The translations under genes were made by a program, and so were the position numbers. From Filomicrobium insigne (GTDB taxonomy: Bacteria; Pseudomonadota; Alphaproteobacteria; Rhizobiales; Hyphomicrobiaceae): DNA of 64,000 bases. Where the stretch lies: positions 1,067,543-1,131,542 of the forward strand of contig NZ_FNJC01000001.1 of the NCBI RefSeq assembly GCF_900104305.1, written 5' to 3'. Of this stretch, positions 62,810 to 64,000 are shown one piece after another. Within the stretch, counting starts at the first letter, position 1, and each line of letters opens with the position of its first letter. Under the pieces are notes generated by a model. It was not told where the DNA came from. It worked only from the letters and a program-made list of their open reading frames with translations, and ran no database searches.

Positions 62810-64000
62810 TGCGCAAGACGGATTTCGCGTTCTGGACATTTCTTTTGATGACGGTGCTGGCCGGCGCAACAACCGTCTTGAACGTATCTCGAACTTACTC
62901 CGCAACTTCTCCAAATACCGAGCTTTACAAGCAGCTTGATCTGTTTGGCGATGTCTTGGAGCGAGTTCGTTCGGACTACGTCGAAAAGCCCGACGACACG
63001 AAGCTCATTGAATCTGCCATCAACGGCATGCTGAGCGCGCTCGACCCGCACTCGGCCTATCTTTCGCGCAAGAACTTCCGTGATATGCAGGTGCAGACAC
63101 GCGGAGAGTTTGGCGGCCTCGGGATCGAGGTGACGATGGAAAATCAGGTCGTCAAGGTGGTCGCCCCTATCGACGACACACCAGCCGCCAAAGCCGGTGT
63201 ACAGGCCAATGACCTGATTACGCATCTCGATGATGAGCAGATCGTCGGGCTATCGCTTGAAGAAGCGGTGGAAAAGATGCGTGGTCCAGTGAACACGCCA
63301 ATCAAGCTCACAGTGGTCCGCAAAGGCGTCGATGAGCCGATCGAGATCAAGATCGTGCGCGACGTCATCCGCATCAACGCTGTGAAGCCGCGCATCGAAG
63401 GCGATATCGCCTATGTGAAGGTCACCACCTTCAACGAACAGACGCACGTCAATCTGGTCAAATCGATCGAAGAGATGAAGAGCAAAATCGGCTCGAAGCT
63501 CAAGGGCTACATCATCGATCTTCGCAACAATCCCGGTGGTCTTCTGGATCAGGCGATTGCCGTTTCCGATGACTTCCTTGAGCGTGGCGCCATCGTTATT
63601 ACGAAAGGCCGCAATAACGAGGAAACCCAGCGAAGCCAGGCCCGCCCCGGCGACGTGGCTGATGGCATGAAGATTATCGTGCTGATCAACGGCGGGTCCG
63701 CTTCCGCTTCGGAGATCGTGGCAGGTGCTCTTCAGGACCACGAGCGCGCGACCATTATCGGAACACGGTCATTCGGCAAGGGCTCCGTTCAGACGATTAT
63801 TCCGCTTGGTGCCAATGGGGCGATCCGGTTGACGACGGCGCGGTACTACACGCCACGTAACCGCTCGATCCAGGCGAAGGGTATCGATCCGGATATCATC
63901 ATCGAACAAGAGCTGCCGGAGGACCTGAAAGGCAAACTCGGGGTCAAACCGCGTGGCGAAGCGAGCCTTAGAGGGCATCTACGCAACGGCGATACAGAGG
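62806..64000 (+). CDS. ctpA: Carboxy-terminal processing protease CtpA (S41), 3' end outside window
   Basis: A PDZ serine protease of the envelope, cut by the right end at residue 398. It has an N-terminal signal or anchor (FWTFLLMTVLAGATTVLNV), LDPHSAYLSRKNF, and a PDZ domain (GGLGIEVTMENQVVKVVAPIDDTPAAKAGVQANDLI). The catalytic Ser is in GGSASASEIVAGALQD and the Lys in GTRSFGKGSVQTIIPL. YIIDLRNNPGGLLDQAI is also typical. The ATG at 62806 overlaps the envC stop in ATGA. envC-ctpA adjacency is the normal alphaproteobacterial order. No stop is reached, so the C-terminus is unknown. Confidence 0.95.
   Translation, partial: MMRKTDFAFWTFLLMTVLAGATTVLNVSRTYSATSPNTELYKQLDLFGDVLERVRSDYVEKPDDTKLIESAINGMLSALDPHSAYLSRKNFRDMQVQTRGEFGGLGIEVTMENQVVKVVAPIDDTPAAKAGVQANDLITHLDDEQIVGLSLEEAVEKMRGPVNTPIKLTVVRKGVDEPIEIKIVRDVIRINAVKPRIEGDIAYVKVTTFNEQTHVNLVKSIEEMKSKIGSKLKGYIIDLRNNPGGLLDQAIAVSDDFLERGAIVITKGRNNEETQRSQARPGDVADGMKIIVLINGGSASASEIVAGALQDHERATIIGTRSFGKGSVQTIIPLGANGAIRLTTARYYTPRNRSIQAKGIDPDIIIEQELPEDLKGKLGVKPRGEASLRGHLRNGDTE

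Overview
The window looks like chromosomal DNA of a methylotrophic alphaproteobacterium of the order Hyphomicrobiales, close to Hyphomicrobium-type organisms. This rests on protein character (OlsB-type ornithine-lipid acyltransferase, HWE kinase, DUF1674 and twin-transmembrane/HIG1 proteins, alphaproteobacterial Mic60 between hemD and hemY) and on a complete N-methylglutamate pathway cluster for methylamine use. It is inference from the sequence alone. I see no IS element, prophage, CRISPR array or rRNA. Almost the whole window is dense chromosomal gene content, cut at the left end inside dut and at the right end inside ctpA.

Left part (1-11700): dut with a lysine-rich tail, cysK, then olsB-pyrE, a large hybrid histidine kinase, and a leftward group of Trm112-like protein, Lon-substrate-binding-domain protein, a thioredoxin-TPR protein (CnoX type) and a prolyl-tRNA deacylase. 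tRNA-Gly(GCC), a small methyltransferase and an orphan ParA-type ATPase follow. At 11002-11091 there is an orphan pqqA, the 29-residue precursor peptide of the PQQ cofactor, with its own leader hairpin, strong ribosome binding site and strong terminator. No other pqq gene is nearby.

Middle part (11700-35300): mainly housekeeping genes: purH, heparinase-like protein, rsmB, htpX, an SdhAF4-like protein, a TadG-like protein, acs, an ETF-beta lysine methyltransferase homologue, an EVE-domain protein, gpsA and tsaD. Divergent from tsaD runs hemC-hemD-mic60-hemY, which joins haem synthesis to a membrane-shaping protein. tRNA-Thr(CGT), an HWE sensor kinase and a membrane protein with a C-terminal J-domain follow.

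Methylamine island (35300-48463): a leftward array mgdA-mgdB-mgdC-mgdD-xre/cupin-mgsA-mgsB-mgsC-gmaS. GmaS joins methylamine to glutamate, MgsABC moves the methylamino group to 2-oxoglutarate to form N-methylglutamate, and MgdABCD oxidises this to glutamate plus a formaldehyde-level C1 unit. A LysR gene is divergent from mgdA, with a perfect T-N11-A palindrome at its start. A second, membrane-anchored glutamate-synthase-like flavoprotein lies beyond it.

Right part (48660-64000): an SDR gene; a 750-bp region without genes that holds a structured, terminator-ended RNA candidate and a tandem pair of identical palindromes; a four-gene unit of a secreted protein of unknown function plus ExbB, ExbD and TonB; an orphan molybdopterin oxidoreductase; a small GIY-YIG-like protein; an SDR; etfB-etfA-hbd; rhomboid protease, cobalamin adenosyltransferase and a HIG1-like protein; and EnvC-like murein hydrolase activator followed by the carboxy-terminal processing protease CtpA.
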